Shown here: piece after piece, positions 19,122 through 28,279 of the stretch
Numbering within the stretch: position 1 is the stretch's first letter
Layout of the letters: each line of letters starts with the position of its first letter
Origin: a virus
Strand: one strand, 5' to 3'
Virus record (IMG/VR): IMGVR_UViG_3300017770_000001
Location: 62,001 to 126,000 of that record
Length of the DNA stretch: 64,000 bases
Notes under the pieces: generated by a model
Told to the model about the DNA's origin: nothing
The model's input: only the letters and a program-made list of their open reading frames with translations
Database searches by the model: none
Made by a program: the position numbers and the translations under genes

Positions 19122-20993
19122 TTATGAGTATGTTGGGGTTGAACTAAATCCAACTCCAGCACTCGATTCACCACTTGCGATGGTGTCTGCCTCACCTTTA
19201 ACCGTTGTGTTACTCAACTTGATGTCAATTAATTGACCTCTAGATGAAACGATGTCATTACTGACTGGTGTTATAGTGAAGGCTATGGTAGAATCAGCAT
19301 TACTTGTATCAGTTATGTTAATTCCATCAATCTTTATTTCTCCAGTACCATAGTTAACAGTTCCTGCCTCAGAGTCTACATAAACTCTGTTTGCACCTGA
19401 CTGATAGTAACGTCTTAAATTACCTTTACCATCATCATCAAAGAACTGTGTATTTACACTATCTCCTGAAATTTTAAAACCTGTTGTTTGTAATATACCA
19501 CCACCCATTGAATTGTGTCCATCATGAGGATGATATAATCCATTACCAAAATTAATAGTATAACCTAATGATTTATTCTTGGTAATAATTTGTTCGTATT
19601 TTAATTTGACTCTTGATATACTTGATAGTATAGATGAGTTTGCAATATCTATTGCATTAGAAAACTTAGAATACCTAAAGATAGAATCAAATCCATTTAG
19701 GAAGTTACTATCATAATTTTCTACTGCAGTTTCTACTGCACTTTCCAGTTCACCCAAACTAACTGTTGCTTCTCTTGGATTGTATTTGAAAACAACATCA
19801 AGTACGATGTCAATTACTTTTGCATCTACGATGACTGGTCTTACAGTTAACATATTGAGGTCTCTCAATTTTGAAACTACATTTGCCTTCTCAGCTTCTG
19901 AGAGGTAATTACTGTTAACTGGTTTTAATGATAAGAATATCTTACCATATTCGGGTGGGTTATTATCTTCACCACCCCATATTGCAATTGCATCTGCATT
20001 CGGATAGAACTCTGACACTTTAGATTTGTAGTCATCAAGTGTTACTAATCTGTTCTGTGATGCATATGATTTAGATGCTTTAAATTTAATTGATTCGATA
20101 GATTCTTTTTCTGCACCACCGTAAGCAGGTGTAACATTTTGTATTGATGCATCTGAAAACCCATTGATGTTATCTACTAGTGCAAAGTTTAAAGCACCGT
20201 TTGCATGTATCACATCTGTTACAAGATATGTGACCTGAATGATATCACCATCGAAAGGTTTTGCACCTAGTGTATCATCTCCAAAATAAAATTCTGTGTA
20301 ACCATCTTCGTTTTCCTGAGTGAAGTAAACCTTTGCAGTGGTAGTGATGGATGATACATTATCTGCCTTAGTATAGTTTGATGGTTTTCCATCACTGATT
20401 AATTTTACACCTAGTGTTATAACATCTGCTCTAAGATTAGACAATACAAACTTTGGATTCTGTTCTGTTGAATCATAAACAAATGTATCAGTTACATACA
20501 CACCTTGTTTTACATTAATACTAGGGTACGAGAAAGTAGTACCATTCTGAGTAGGGGTTACAGATGCAGTACACACAAACTCGTATGTTGTTCCGTTGTA
20601 AACAGTTGAGAATCTTTGTCCTCTAGGTATTGTCATAGCTGCAGACGATGGAATGGTTGAATCTGCATTCCTGACTCCTACCAACTCTATATCAAAAACT
20701 GATGTTGCACTTGATACACTTGAAGGTGTGAAACCTAAATCTTTTGCACGTGATACTACATTCTTTCTGATTTGTGCAGAATCTAAAAACATCTCACTAG
20801 CTGCAAGGTTAGTATTGAATGCAGAAATATGAGATGAATATGCAAGAAGGTCAATCAGTGTTGCAAGGTTAGAACCTTCGAAGTTATAATCCTTAAATGC
20901 ATCTTGTCCTTTTAGGAAGTTTTTGAGGTTATCGGATATGTCATCGAAACCTATGTCTGTAACGTTGAGTGTTGAACTTTTTACTTTTGCCAT
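19122..20993 (-). CDS. 6: Baseplate wedge protein gp6 (J-like)
   Basis: 623 residues (T4 gp6 is 660). The start FDDISDNLKNFLKGQDAFKD and the helical segment LIDLLAYSSHISAFNTNLAASEMFLDSA are typical of marine phage gp6, the wedge protein that forms the inner dodecameric ring with gp25 and gp53 and drives sheath contraction. Later sequence (ENEDGYTEFYFGDDTLGAKP) matches the baseplate-J beta domain. It overlaps gp25 by one base (stop/start fusion). Confidence 0.88.
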   Translation of the reverse strand: MAKVKSSTLNVTDIGFDDISDNLKNFLKGQDAFKDYNFEGSNLATLIDLLAYSSHISAFNTNLAASEMFLDSAQIRKNVVSRAKDLGFTPSSVSSATSVFDIELVGVRNADSTIPSSAAMTIPRGQRFSTVYNGTTYEFVCTASVTPTQNGTTFSYPSINVKQGVYVTDTFVYDSTEQNPKFVLSNLRADVITLGVKLISDGKPSNYTKADNVSSITTTAKVYFTQENEDGYTEFYFGDDTLGAKPFDGDIIQVTYLVTDVIHANGALNFALVDNINGFSDASIQNVTPAYGGAEKESIESIKFKASKSYASQNRLVTLDDYKSKVSEFYPNADAIAIWGGEDNNPPEYGKIFLSLKPVNSNYLSEAEKANVVSKLRDLNMLTVRPVIVDAKVIDIVLDVVFKYNPREATVSLGELESAVETAVENYDSNFLNGFDSIFRYSKFSNAIDIANSSILSSISRVKLKYEQIITKNKSLGYTINFGNGLYHPHDGHNSMGGGILQTTGFKISGDSVNTQFFDDDGKGNLRRYYQSGANRVYVDSEAGTVNYGTGEIKIDGINITDTSNADSTIAFTITPVSNDIVSSRGQLIDIKLSNTTVKGEADTIASGESSAGVGFSSTPTYS

Positions 20994-21418
20994 TATCTTA
21001 CCCTACTTAAAGTAACTGTTAATTGTTGTTTATCTAAATTCGTTTGTCTAATTTTGTAAGATATTTTCACGTCCACTTCCCCTCTACTTGTTACTTCTCC
21101 GAAATTTACTTCTACTCCTGTAACTCTTGGTTCAAAATCTAAAATAGTTTTTTTAATATCTTCTGCATACTTGTAATGAAATCTAGGGTTATCTAATTCA
21201 AATAACATCTCCCTTATATTACTACCAAATCCTGGCTTGAACGGTCTCTCATAATAGTTAGTCATCATAATATTACGTACAGCTCTCTTGATTGCATCGG
21301 TATCATATTTCAATGATATATCACCTGTAATAGGATGTGGTCTGAAAAACAAATCCAAGTCTGCATAGACTTTTTCTGCTACTGTTTTACCACTTGATTT
21401 GATTTTTTCATATGCCAT
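20993..21418 (-). CDS. 25: Baseplate wedge protein gp25
   Basis: 141 residues (T4 gp25 is 132). It has the GPW/gp25 signature: DLDLFFRPHPITGDISLKYD, then AVRNIMMTNYYERPFKPGFGSNIREMLFE. gp25 forms the core trifurcation unit with gp6 and initiates sheath polymerisation. The ATG is 5 bases after a TATAAATA late box, so the mRNA is predicted to be leaderless. This promoter probably also serves gp6 and the genes beyond. Confidence 0.92.
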   Translation of the reverse strand: MAYEKIKSSGKTVAEKVYADLDLFFRPHPITGDISLKYDTDAIKRAVRNIMMTNYYERPFKPGFGSNIREMLFELDNPRFHYKYAEDIKKTILDFEPRVTGVEVNFGEVTSRGEVDVKISYKIRQTNLDKQQLTVTLSRVR

Positions 21419-21423
21419 AATAC

Positions 21424-21431
21424 TATTTATA
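21424..21431 (-). promoter_or_regulatory. T4-type late promoter, leaderless arrangement
   Basis: The minus strand reads TATAAATAGTATTATGGC, so predicted +1 is the A of the gp25 start codon. The string is identical, apart from the first base, to the element before the plus-strand gene at 27689. Confidence 0.75.
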
Positions 21432-21433
21432 CA

Positions 21434-22924
21434 CTAAACTTTGATAATTGAAACACTACTTCCTAAAACAGGTGTACTATTGAAAACAACGTTACCTGAA
21501 CTGGTTGTATATGTTCCTACAAGTGGAAGTCCAACTTGTTCTTCTCCATCTATGAAGACCATTAGGGTACCGTCACCTGATGGTATAGCAAAGGTATCTG
21601 TCACTCCGTTTGCAGTAAAACTTGAAACACCCTCATCACTTCCAGCATCATTAAACCTTATGAATCTCTGTACTAATTTTCCATCAACAATGGTATCTGA
21701 TGATTGACTTTGTGTTTCTGAATCAATCTTTTGTATTCTATCTGAATTATCATTATTAGGTGTAACTTGTTGTACACTTATTACACCACTGATACCAACA
21801 ATGGTTGGAATTGCTGGTGGGAATCCTATTAGTTTTAAGAAATCACAAAATGTAATTGTTAATAAATCAAATAACTTTCCTAATCCGATTGCACTGAAAA
21901 ACTTCTTGACAATCTTGACCCAATCAAATAACAATTTCTTCTGCCAGTTCTGACAAAATTCTTGAAATGCAATTTTGATTTCCATAATCTTTTGTTCTAA
22001 TGACTGTACAGTTGTTTTTATCTTACCACCGATGATTGATAGTATGTCAAATCCAAACACCGATAAATTGTTTAACACTTCATCAATCTTTTCACTAATT
22101 TTTTTTAGTTCTTCCCTGATAGCTTTCTTTGCCTCTTCAGCAAGATTGAGGTCTTGAAGTTTTTTGAGTAACTCTTTTCTTCTTTCCATGAATGATTGAA
22201 TTGCATTATCAATCAATGCACCGATATCAGGCATTGTGAATAATTTCACCAGTGAAGGTAATCCTAATGCATCCCATATCTTATCAAATTTATCAATCAA
22301 TTTACCGAAGACACCATGTAGTCCATTAGTTAGAAATCCCTGTATCTCTGTTTTAATATATTGCCAAGTTACCTTTGCTTTCCACTCATCACACAATACA
22401 CCAAACTCAGCTCTCCACGACCTAAACTTTTCGGGTATTGCAGAAAAGAACTTATCAATGTTTGCAAGTATCTGAGCTCTTATCTCTGATTGATATGTGG
22501 GGTCAAAAATTCTAACGATATCTATTGCAAGACCAGCAAACTTAAATACTAATTCTATTGGTATTAACTTTGATATAATTTCTGCAATCTTTCTTGGTAT
22601 GTAAATATGAAACTCCTGAATCAGTTCAGTGATTGCATCATTAATTTCTTTCTGCCAATCCCTGACCTTGAGTTTCTCCCAATATGGACTCAGAAGTTTT
22701 TGTAACTTGTCAATAAAATCTTCTATAGTCTTTATAAGTTCCTTTATCTCATTACGTAAGTCTTCTGTAAGTTCATCTGCCATAGTAACAAGTGCAACTC
22801 TGAGTTGACTTGGTATCTGTGCAATCTGATTAAGTGCATTGACTAAGTCTTCCTTAGTTGGTAAAGAAAATATCGTATCGGGTGAACATCCAAAAGATGT
22901 TGGAACTTGTACTGTAAATGCCAT
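21434..22924 (-). CDS. Conserved virion protein between gp5 and gp25
   Basis: 496 residues. Residues 1-380 are helical with long amphipathic stretches (EDLRNEIKELIKTIEDFIDKL, RKELLKKLQDLNLAEEAKKA). The last 70 residues form a separate small beta domain (SSFTANGVTDTFAIPSGDGT) like those that cap fibre proteins. A gene at this place, between hub gp5 and wedge gp25, is usual in marine T4-like phages. It is probably a hub or tail-tip component; no function is known to me. Confidence 0.65.
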   Translation of the reverse strand: MAFTVQVPTSFGCSPDTIFSLPTKEDLVNALNQIAQIPSQLRVALVTMADELTEDLRNEIKELIKTIEDFIDKLQKLLSPYWEKLKVRDWQKEINDAITELIQEFHIYIPRKIAEIISKLIPIELVFKFAGLAIDIVRIFDPTYQSEIRAQILANIDKFFSAIPEKFRSWRAEFGVLCDEWKAKVTWQYIKTEIQGFLTNGLHGVFGKLIDKFDKIWDALGLPSLVKLFTMPDIGALIDNAIQSFMERRKELLKKLQDLNLAEEAKKAIREELKKISEKIDEVLNNLSVFGFDILSIIGGKIKTTVQSLEQKIMEIKIAFQEFCQNWQKKLLFDWVKIVKKFFSAIGLGKLFDLLTITFCDFLKLIGFPPAIPTIVGISGVISVQQVTPNNDNSDRIQKIDSETQSQSSDTIVDGKLVQRFIRFNDAGSDEGVSSFTANGVTDTFAIPSGDGTLMVFIDGEEQVGLPLVGTYTTSSGNVVFNSTPVLGSSVSIIKV

Positions 22925-23943
22925 TATGAGTTAAGTTTAATTTCGTTTGCGTAAAGACCGATAGTGGGTGCAGTGACTGTTAAGTCTTTGATAGATGTGA
23001 TATCTGTTTCACCTGTCACATCAATTTGTGCATCACCACCCACGTCTAATTTTGCATCACCTAAAATCTTGACATTTACTTTACCACCGATGTACACCTC
23101 ATCATCTTTACAGACAACTGTGTATCTGTCATTGACAATCCTAGTTACCTCAGAACCATCATGATGAATCTCATGGAATGTTCCTGACCTGTGTTGAACT
23201 GCAATTCTTTCATGTTCAAGTGTATCATCTACTTCTAGTAAATGACCTGATTCTGTGAATGTTGTTTTATTGTAAGGATACTTAGGTTCTCTTTTTACAC
23301 CAATATCTTTGTCTTTAAAATTGTCTAGAGGTATCTCTCTATCTTTGTAGTTTGGTTTTTCACCTGTATGGTATTTACCTAAATCACTCTCACCTCTTTC
23401 TAGTGGATAATATGGTAAATCAGATTTACTTACTTTATCATAGTCTACTTCTGACCCCTCACCTTCGTAATCTATTTTAACTTTCTTTGGTAACTTAGGT
23501 GACTCTTCGATTGATACGTCTAGTCCAAATCCTCTTTGTGATGAGTGTTTAGGATTCTCACCATCGGGTGTATTTTTGTATTCTCCCTTCGACAAAAGTC
23601 TTGGGTCATTGAATCCTTCAGATGTTTTAGGTCTGTATTTTTGGTTATCATCTTCTCTAGAATGTTCGGGTGAGATACCAGCAACCACACCTGTTATGAC
23701 TGGGTCTTGCATAGATTTATCTCTAAAGAAACCTACAACGTTTGTACCCTCAGTCAAACCATGTTGTGTACCAAAACCTGAATGACCTGTAGATGTAGTT
23801 GGAAGAATTACTTGACACCATGGTAAGTCGGGTGTTGATATCATTTGTTTGTCATGAGTGTGATACCCATGAATACGAACACGAACCCTTCCTATCTTTA
23901 GAGGGTCATGTCTATCTTCAACTACTCCATAAAAATTTATCAT
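22924..23943 (-). CDS. 5: Baseplate hub / tail spike gp5, lacking the lysozyme domain
   Basis: 339 residues (T4 gp5 is 575). The N-terminal OB fold is clear: INFYGVVEDRHDPLKIGRVRVRIHGYH, DLPWCQVILP, VVGFFRDKSMQDPVITGVV. The C-terminus (VDDTLEHERIAVQHRSGTF, then VYIGGKVNVKILGDAKLDVGG) is the start of the triple beta-helix needle. The T4 lysozyme domain between the two is absent, replaced by a charged linker rich in K, D, G and P (about residues 100-230). The spike must therefore rely on another enzyme, or none, to pass peptidoglycan. Its stop and the next gene's start share bases (TAATG-type coupling). Confidence 0.88.
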   Translation of the reverse strand: MINFYGVVEDRHDPLKIGRVRVRIHGYHTHDKQMISTPDLPWCQVILPTTSTGHSGFGTQHGLTEGTNVVGFFRDKSMQDPVITGVVAGISPEHSREDDNQKYRPKTSEGFNDPRLLSKGEYKNTPDGENPKHSSQRGFGLDVSIEESPKLPKKVKIDYEGEGSEVDYDKVSKSDLPYYPLERGESDLGKYHTGEKPNYKDREIPLDNFKDKDIGVKREPKYPYNKTTFTESGHLLEVDDTLEHERIAVQHRSGTFHEIHHDGSEVTRIVNDRYTVVCKDDEVYIGGKVNVKILGDAKLDVGGDAQIDVTGETDITSIKDLTVTAPTIGLYANEIKLNS

Positions 23944-25403
23944 GCTCTCCTACCTCTCGTTGGTGTATCATCTACTTTCACCTGTTCTATAGGTTTTGCA
24001 AATGATTCCTTCACACACTCTAATATTAACTTACTAAAATCTTTGTTTCCTATCTCTAGTGTCATATCAGTAATCAAATATCTATCATCTGTTTTTTCAT
24101 CTCTAGGCATCATACCATCGTCATGTGCAACCTCAGCTGCTGGAATGTCTAATTCTACAACTGTACCCACAGATATATCTGACCTTGCAGATACTTCTAC
24201 TATAACAGTGTTTTGTTGTAGTTGTTCCAACATTGCTCGTCTTTGTAAACAATTATTTTCATTGTTGTCTGCATTATATGATACGAACACTTCCTTATCA
24301 TCTACCTTTTTTCTATTGTCATATGCATGAGGCATTAAGTAATCATACTTAACTACTGAATTGTGTGATTCATTCAGACCATCTTCTTCTCCAAGTGAAA
24401 CAACTTCGGGTGACACATCTTGGTCTTGTAACATTTTACCTTTTAATATTTTCTCAGGCCCTGACTTAATCATGTGATAACCCGATACGTGGTCTCTTCT
24501 TGTTTCACTAAAGTGTTTATCGATATCAAATACACTACTCTTTACAATCTTAGATACAGGATTTAATGTTTTTAGTGTTGATGCAAAACCACCATTTTGT
24601 AACCCTCTTAAAGTATTGAAATGTGAGGGTCGGTGATACTTGATTATTTGAGTATTTAAACCTACCTGTTGTTCTTCTCTAGATAACTCTCTACTATCAA
24701 TCGAAGACCTATCTCTGTATGTAAATTTGACAGGTGCATTCAACTTTATCATTTCATGTAAGGGCATGAATCTTATCCCACCCGTGAGTGTAGAGAATAA
24801 AAAGAATGAATTTTTATATGCAACTCGTTTGTCTGAGATATCTGCATTATCTTTACAAAACTCTAATACACTATTGACATTCCAATTAGGACTAATAAAC
24901 TGAACATTCTTTGGTTCTGAATCAACAAACAAATCTAACTCATCTTGTTTTGCATCTAATTCATCCACCATAAGATTTGCAAGAATACTTGTCATGGAAC
25001 CTCTATACACTTTGGATACTCGTTTCTTCAATCCTCTCATCAACATAGGGTCACATATGTGTAATGTATAACTTGTACTTGCAAGGTCAACTCTTTGTTC
25101 TTTGACAGCTTTGAACACTCTAAAGTTTTTTGTAATCTTACTATCTTTCGATACTTCTTCATTACCTTCAAATTGTGCAATTTCTAAAGTGATGTATTCC
25201 TGACCTGTCATTCTAAAACTTCTGAGTAAGTTTAGTGAATCCATAATTTGTATCTGTCCCGATACAAACTTGGAATGGATACTTTCTTGAAGATACAGTG
25301 TTGTAAACACTTCTGATAAATCAACCGAGTCCCCAAACTGATTTACTAAAATTACCCCACCTATAGAAATAGTTTTGGGTTGTATATTTTGATTACCTGA
25401 CAT
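23940..25403 (-). CDS. 27: Baseplate hub gp27-like
   Basis: 487 residues (T4 gp27 is 391). The N-terminus has the hub tube-domain pattern (LSEVFTTLYLQESIHSKFVSGQIQIMDS) seen in gp27 and gpD-like proteins. A central stretch ANLMVDELDAKQDELDLFVD and FISPNWNVNSVLEFCKDNAD matches the second hub domain. It overlaps gp5 by 4 bp, as expected for partners that form the gp27-gp5 needle complex. Confidence 0.82.
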   Translation of the reverse strand: MSGNQNIQPKTISIGGVILVNQFGDSVDLSEVFTTLYLQESIHSKFVSGQIQIMDSLNLLRSFRMTGQEYITLEIAQFEGNEEVSKDSKITKNFRVFKAVKEQRVDLASTSYTLHICDPMLMRGLKKRVSKVYRGSMTSILANLMVDELDAKQDELDLFVDSEPKNVQFISPNWNVNSVLEFCKDNADISDKRVAYKNSFFLFSTLTGGIRFMPLHEMIKLNAPVKFTYRDRSSIDSRELSREEQQVGLNTQIIKYHRPSHFNTLRGLQNGGFASTLKTLNPVSKIVKSSVFDIDKHFSETRRDHVSGYHMIKSGPEKILKGKMLQDQDVSPEVVSLGEEDGLNESHNSVVKYDYLMPHAYDNRKKVDDKEVFVSYNADNNENNCLQRRAMLEQLQQNTVIVEVSARSDISVGTVVELDIPAAEVAHDDGMMPRDEKTDDRYLITDMTLEIGNKDFSKLILECVKESFAKPIEQVKVDDTPTRGRRA

Positions 25404-25405
25404 TA

Positions 25406-26134
25406 TTAGATTAGTCTTTCAAACTCATCAATCACTCTACCCATTAGAGATGGGTTGATAACTTTGATAGACCTTTTTTCCTCGTTTTCATTTAACTCTT
25501 TCTCATAAAAAGTTACAGATGTATAACCTGATGTAGGAACATTGGTTCTTAAACCATTATCATTTTCATAATAACACACACCGTCTCTTGCATCTTGTAC
25601 ACTAGACATGGTGAAAGATTTGGAACTGACTGCACCTGTTATTGTTTCAGATGCATTGAATTTTGAATCAGTATCTACTAAGATTCTATTATATGTAGGG
25701 TCTACTTTAAGAACAGTTCCACTCTTTGACCCAACTGTAACCTTTTCACCCAATACAAACTTTTCTGATTTAGGTGGATTACTTGTAAAATTATATGATA
25801 CAACATCTGAAGAAGATGATGCAACCAACCATTTACCTTTATATACTTTATCTAAATGTTTTTCAAACTCTTGTGTGTCTTTAAACCAATCATCAAAGTT
25901 ATCAAAGTCGTTGACAAGGTAAAACGTCCAATATAGGTCTGAATTTTTATATAACTTAGATGCAACTACATCGGGTCTTTCACCTTCTTTGATATTGTAT
26001 TTTTCGTATGAGATAACGTTGTTGAAATTTTTCTGAGATATACCTACTTTCTTAAATATATCTTTAACATACACTGTTACACCTGAATCAAAAGTGTAAA
26101 CTAATTCGGGGAAGTTATCGAAATAATTACTCAT
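25406..26134 (-). CDS. 53: Baseplate wedge protein gp53
   Basis: 242 residues (T4 gp53 is 196). The key block is RPDVVASKLYKNSDLYWTFYLVND followed by FDDWFKDTQEFEKHL, which parallels the T4 RPEELANAIYGNPQLYWVLLMCND region and its LysM-like fold. gp53 clamps the gp6-gp25-gp7 core of adjacent wedges. A C-terminal extension after residue 110 is not present in T4. It starts at the base where gp48 ends. Confidence 0.85.
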   Translation of the reverse strand: MSNYFDNFPELVYTFDSGVTVYVKDIFKKVGISQKNFNNVISYEKYNIKEGERPDVVASKLYKNSDLYWTFYLVNDFDNFDDWFKDTQEFEKHLDKVYKGKWLVASSSSDVVSYNFTSNPPKSEKFVLGEKVTVGSKSGTVLKVDPTYNRILVDTDSKFNASETITGAVSSKSFTMSSVQDARDGVCYYENDNGLRTNVPTSGYTSVTFYEKELNENEEKRSIKVINPSLMGRVIDEFERLI

Positions 26135-27213
26135 TATCCTGCTCCGTTGTTACTATCTCTAACTGGTTTTGTATCAGATTCTGCAAGAGCTCTCATACTT
26201 GGTGATGCAACTTTCTTATGATAATTACCCTGAGTGATAATCTTTGTTTCTGAAAATTGTAAGTTAAGTGTGGTTTTGACTGGTGTGCCTTGATTGAATA
26301 TTGCAAACTTTTGCCCACCACCATAGTTTACTGTCACTCCAGTAAGTACAGATTCTTCAAATCCTTCTAATACTTTTTCAGACATACCATTAACTGTTAT
26401 ATCCCAAGTGTTTGGAGTGTTAAAGACTGAAGACCTTGGTGCAGTACCAAAGTTAGGTAACATACCCATCTTAAACCAGTATATAATTCTGTTTACTTCT
26501 CTTGCCTCAGATTCTGATTCGGGATAGAATTCAAAATCAAATGTGTGGTTTCTAAATTGTACAGTATCAAAAAGTTTTTCCTCTAATGGATTGAGTGCAA
26601 TCCCTAGTTTTTTGTTTTGCACTTTACCCAAATCAGTAGATTCTAATAAACTTTTATACATACCATAAAACATGTCTGTATTTCCATCAGCATATTTTGC
26701 AGCTAATCCACTTAACTTTTCCTGTTTGTAAGAAACCGTCTGAGAGTTTTGAAAGTTATCGGGTAAATACAATGCAATATCAATATCAAAATTGTCCATT
26801 GTTGGATAATCTAAATCTTGTACTTCAGATGTAGCATCTCCTGCTAATGTACCCCTACTCTTATGATTAGAATTGAACCTCAAGAAGGATGGTGTCTCAA
26901 ATGAATTCTCTAAAGGGTATGTTAAAAATAATGTTCTACCCTTTGGTGGGTTTTTAACACGTGCCATGATAGGCCCATACTTTGCAGAGGCTTCAGCAGC
27001 TACTTTCTTCCTTCTTGCATCCAATTTCTTGGTTGTATTTGCAGCTTGCAGTTGGATTGCATCAATATTTACCTCACCCCGATTTTCTGTTTGTGCAGCT
27101 GGGTCTCTAGATAAGTCTTTATCCTCAAATAAAGAACCTATACCTTTGATAGTATCAATGATGTCTTCTGCCTGATTGACTTTCTTGATTATTTTGTCTA
27201 TTACGTTTGCCAT
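26134..27213 (-). CDS. 48: Baseplate tail-tube cap gp48-like
   Basis: 359 residues, against 364 in T4 gp48. Features of the gp48/gp54 family: NHTFDFEFYPESESEAREVNRIIYWFK, then GQKFAIFNQGTPVKTTLNLQFSETKIIT near the C-terminus. gp48 sits on the hub and starts tube polymerisation with gp54. The first 60 residues are helical and charged. Its start region overlaps two late promoter boxes on opposite strands, making this the divergence point of the late genes. Confidence 0.78.
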   Translation of the reverse strand: MANVIDKIIKKVNQAEDIIDTIKGIGSLFEDKDLSRDPAAQTENRGEVNIDAIQLQAANTTKKLDARRKKVAAEASAKYGPIMARVKNPPKGRTLFLTYPLENSFETPSFLRFNSNHKSRGTLAGDATSEVQDLDYPTMDNFDIDIALYLPDNFQNSQTVSYKQEKLSGLAAKYADGNTDMFYGMYKSLLESTDLGKVQNKKLGIALNPLEEKLFDTVQFRNHTFDFEFYPESESEAREVNRIIYWFKMGMLPNFGTAPRSSVFNTPNTWDITVNGMSEKVLEGFEESVLTGVTVNYGGGQKFAIFNQGTPVKTTLNLQFSETKIITQGNYHKKVASPSMRALAESDTKPVRDSNNGAG

Positions 27214-27214
27214 A

Positions 27215-27222
27215 TATAAATA
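27215..27222 (+). promoter_or_regulatory. T4-type late promoter for the plus-strand block
   Basis: Exact TATAAATA, beginning two bases after the gp48 start codon on the other strand and 20 bases before the gp4 ATG. No clear Shine-Dalgarno follows. Confidence 0.7.
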
Positions 27223-27237
27223 CCTTAACTATACATC

Positions 27238-27245
27238 TATTTATG
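27238..27245 (-). promoter_or_regulatory. Probable late promoter (C variant) for gp48
   Basis: The minus strand reads CATAAATA, one mismatch from the late consensus, 24 bases before the gp48 ATG with AAGG between. It overlaps the gp4 start codon. Together with 27215-27222 it forms back-to-back late promoters within 31 bp. Confidence 0.45.
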
Positions 27246-27680
27246 TCATACAGTGGAAGGTTCAAACCAAAGAACTATAAAAAATATAAAGGTGACCCAA
27301 CGAAGATAATCTATCGTTCTTTATGGGAAAGACGATTCATGGTCTACTTGGATAACAATGATAAAATTATAGAATGGAACTCTGAAGAGGTTATCATACC
27401 ATACCGTTCGCCTGTAGATAAGAGAGTCCACAGATACTTTCCTGACTTCTATATCAAATATCAAAATGCAAAAGGTCAAATCATACGTGAGATTATAGAA
27501 GTCAAACCTAAAGGTCAACTATCACCCCCCAAAAAACCTAAACGTAGAACTAAACGATATCTTACAGAAATCAAAACCTATGCAGTGAACCAAGCAAAAT
27601 TTAAAGCTGCAGAAGAGTGGTGTAAAGACAGGAAATTTAATTTTAGAATTCTTACAGAAGATGAGTTAGTAAAGTCATAA
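27243..27680 (+). CDS. 4: Head completion protein gp4 (gp50)
   Basis: 145 residues from the ATG at 27243, close to T4 gp4 (150). The match is strong throughout: SYSGRFKPKNYKKYKGD, IIYRSLWERRFMVYLD, IIEWNSEEVIIPYRSP, KRVHRYFPDFYIKY, EVKPKGQLSPPKKPKRRTKRY. gp4 acts after DNA packaging so that tails can join, and has an endonuclease-like fold (note the E-SEEVIIPY, DFYIKY and EVKP spacing). An upstream in-frame ATG at 27207 is rejected because it lies before the late promoter. Confidence 0.93.
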   Translation: MSYSGRFKPKNYKKYKGDPTKIIYRSLWERRFMVYLDNNDKIIEWNSEEVIIPYRSPVDKRVHRYFPDFYIKYQNAKGQIIREIIEVKPKGQLSPPKKPKRRTKRYLTEIKTYAVNQAKFKAAEEWCKDRKFNFRILTEDELVKS

Positions 27681-27683
27681 ATA
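27676..27683 (+). promoter_or_regulatory. Probable late promoter (C variant), leaderless arrangement
   Basis: CATAAATAGTATTATGGC runs into the ATG at 27689 with 5 bases between box and start codon, matching the gp25 promoter in 17 of 18 positions. It overlaps the gp4 stop. Confidence 0.5.
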
Positions 27684-27688
27684 GTATT

Positions 27689-28279
27689 ATGGCAATAAAC
27701 TTAGTAGCAAGATATTTAGCACTTAAACCTGTAGAGATTGAAGAACATACTAGAGAAAGTATAGAATGGTTCAAGGATAATCTTAGACAAATTCGTTTGA
27801 CTGAGACAGGTAGAAAAAACTTACTTACTGAAGGTAGAAAAGTTGCAAACATGGAAGAAGGAAAGATTCATATGTTTTTCTACGATGCAAAACATAAAGA
27901 AAAACTTCCCTACTACGATAGATTTCCATTAATTATAACTTTAGATAGAAAACCTACTCACTTTACAGGATTGAATCTACACTATCTTCCACCAAGAATG
28001 AGAGTAGAGTTTATAAACAGAATAGATGAGTTTATGTCTGATAGAAATATGGACGAGAACACTAAGTTTAGATTAAAATACGATTTGTTAGAGGGTATAA
28101 GACGACTAAGATTCTTCAAACCCTGTTTTAAACAATACTTGTACAGTCAAGTGCAAAGTAAGATAGTAGAGGTACCCGTGGATAAGTGGGAACTTATTAC
28201 CATGTTACCATCACAGATGTTTACAGTAAATGCAAACACTGTTTATTCAGATAGTAGAAAAACAATAGAGGCAATGTAA
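27689..28279 (+). CDS. Conserved phage protein with YYDRFPLI motif, unknown
   Basis: 196 residues. The motif block GKIHMFFYDAKHKEKLPYYD, then RFPLIITLDRK, then FTGLNLHYLPPRMRVEF is one I recognise as recurrent in marine T4-like phages, but I cannot name a function. The C-terminal half is basic and helical (RRLRFFKPCFKQYLY). It lies between gp4 and the tube-initiator-like gene, so it is probably virion- or packaging-related. It ends TAATG, sharing bases with the next start. Confidence 0.65.
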   Translation: MAINLVARYLALKPVEIEEHTRESIEWFKDNLRQIRLTETGRKNLLTEGRKVANMEEGKIHMFFYDAKHKEKLPYYDRFPLIITLDRKPTHFTGLNLHYLPPRMRVEFINRIDEFMSDRNMDENTKFRLKYDLLEGIRRLRFFKPCFKQYLYSQVQSKIVEVPVDKWELITMLPSQMFTVNANTVYSDSRKTIEAM

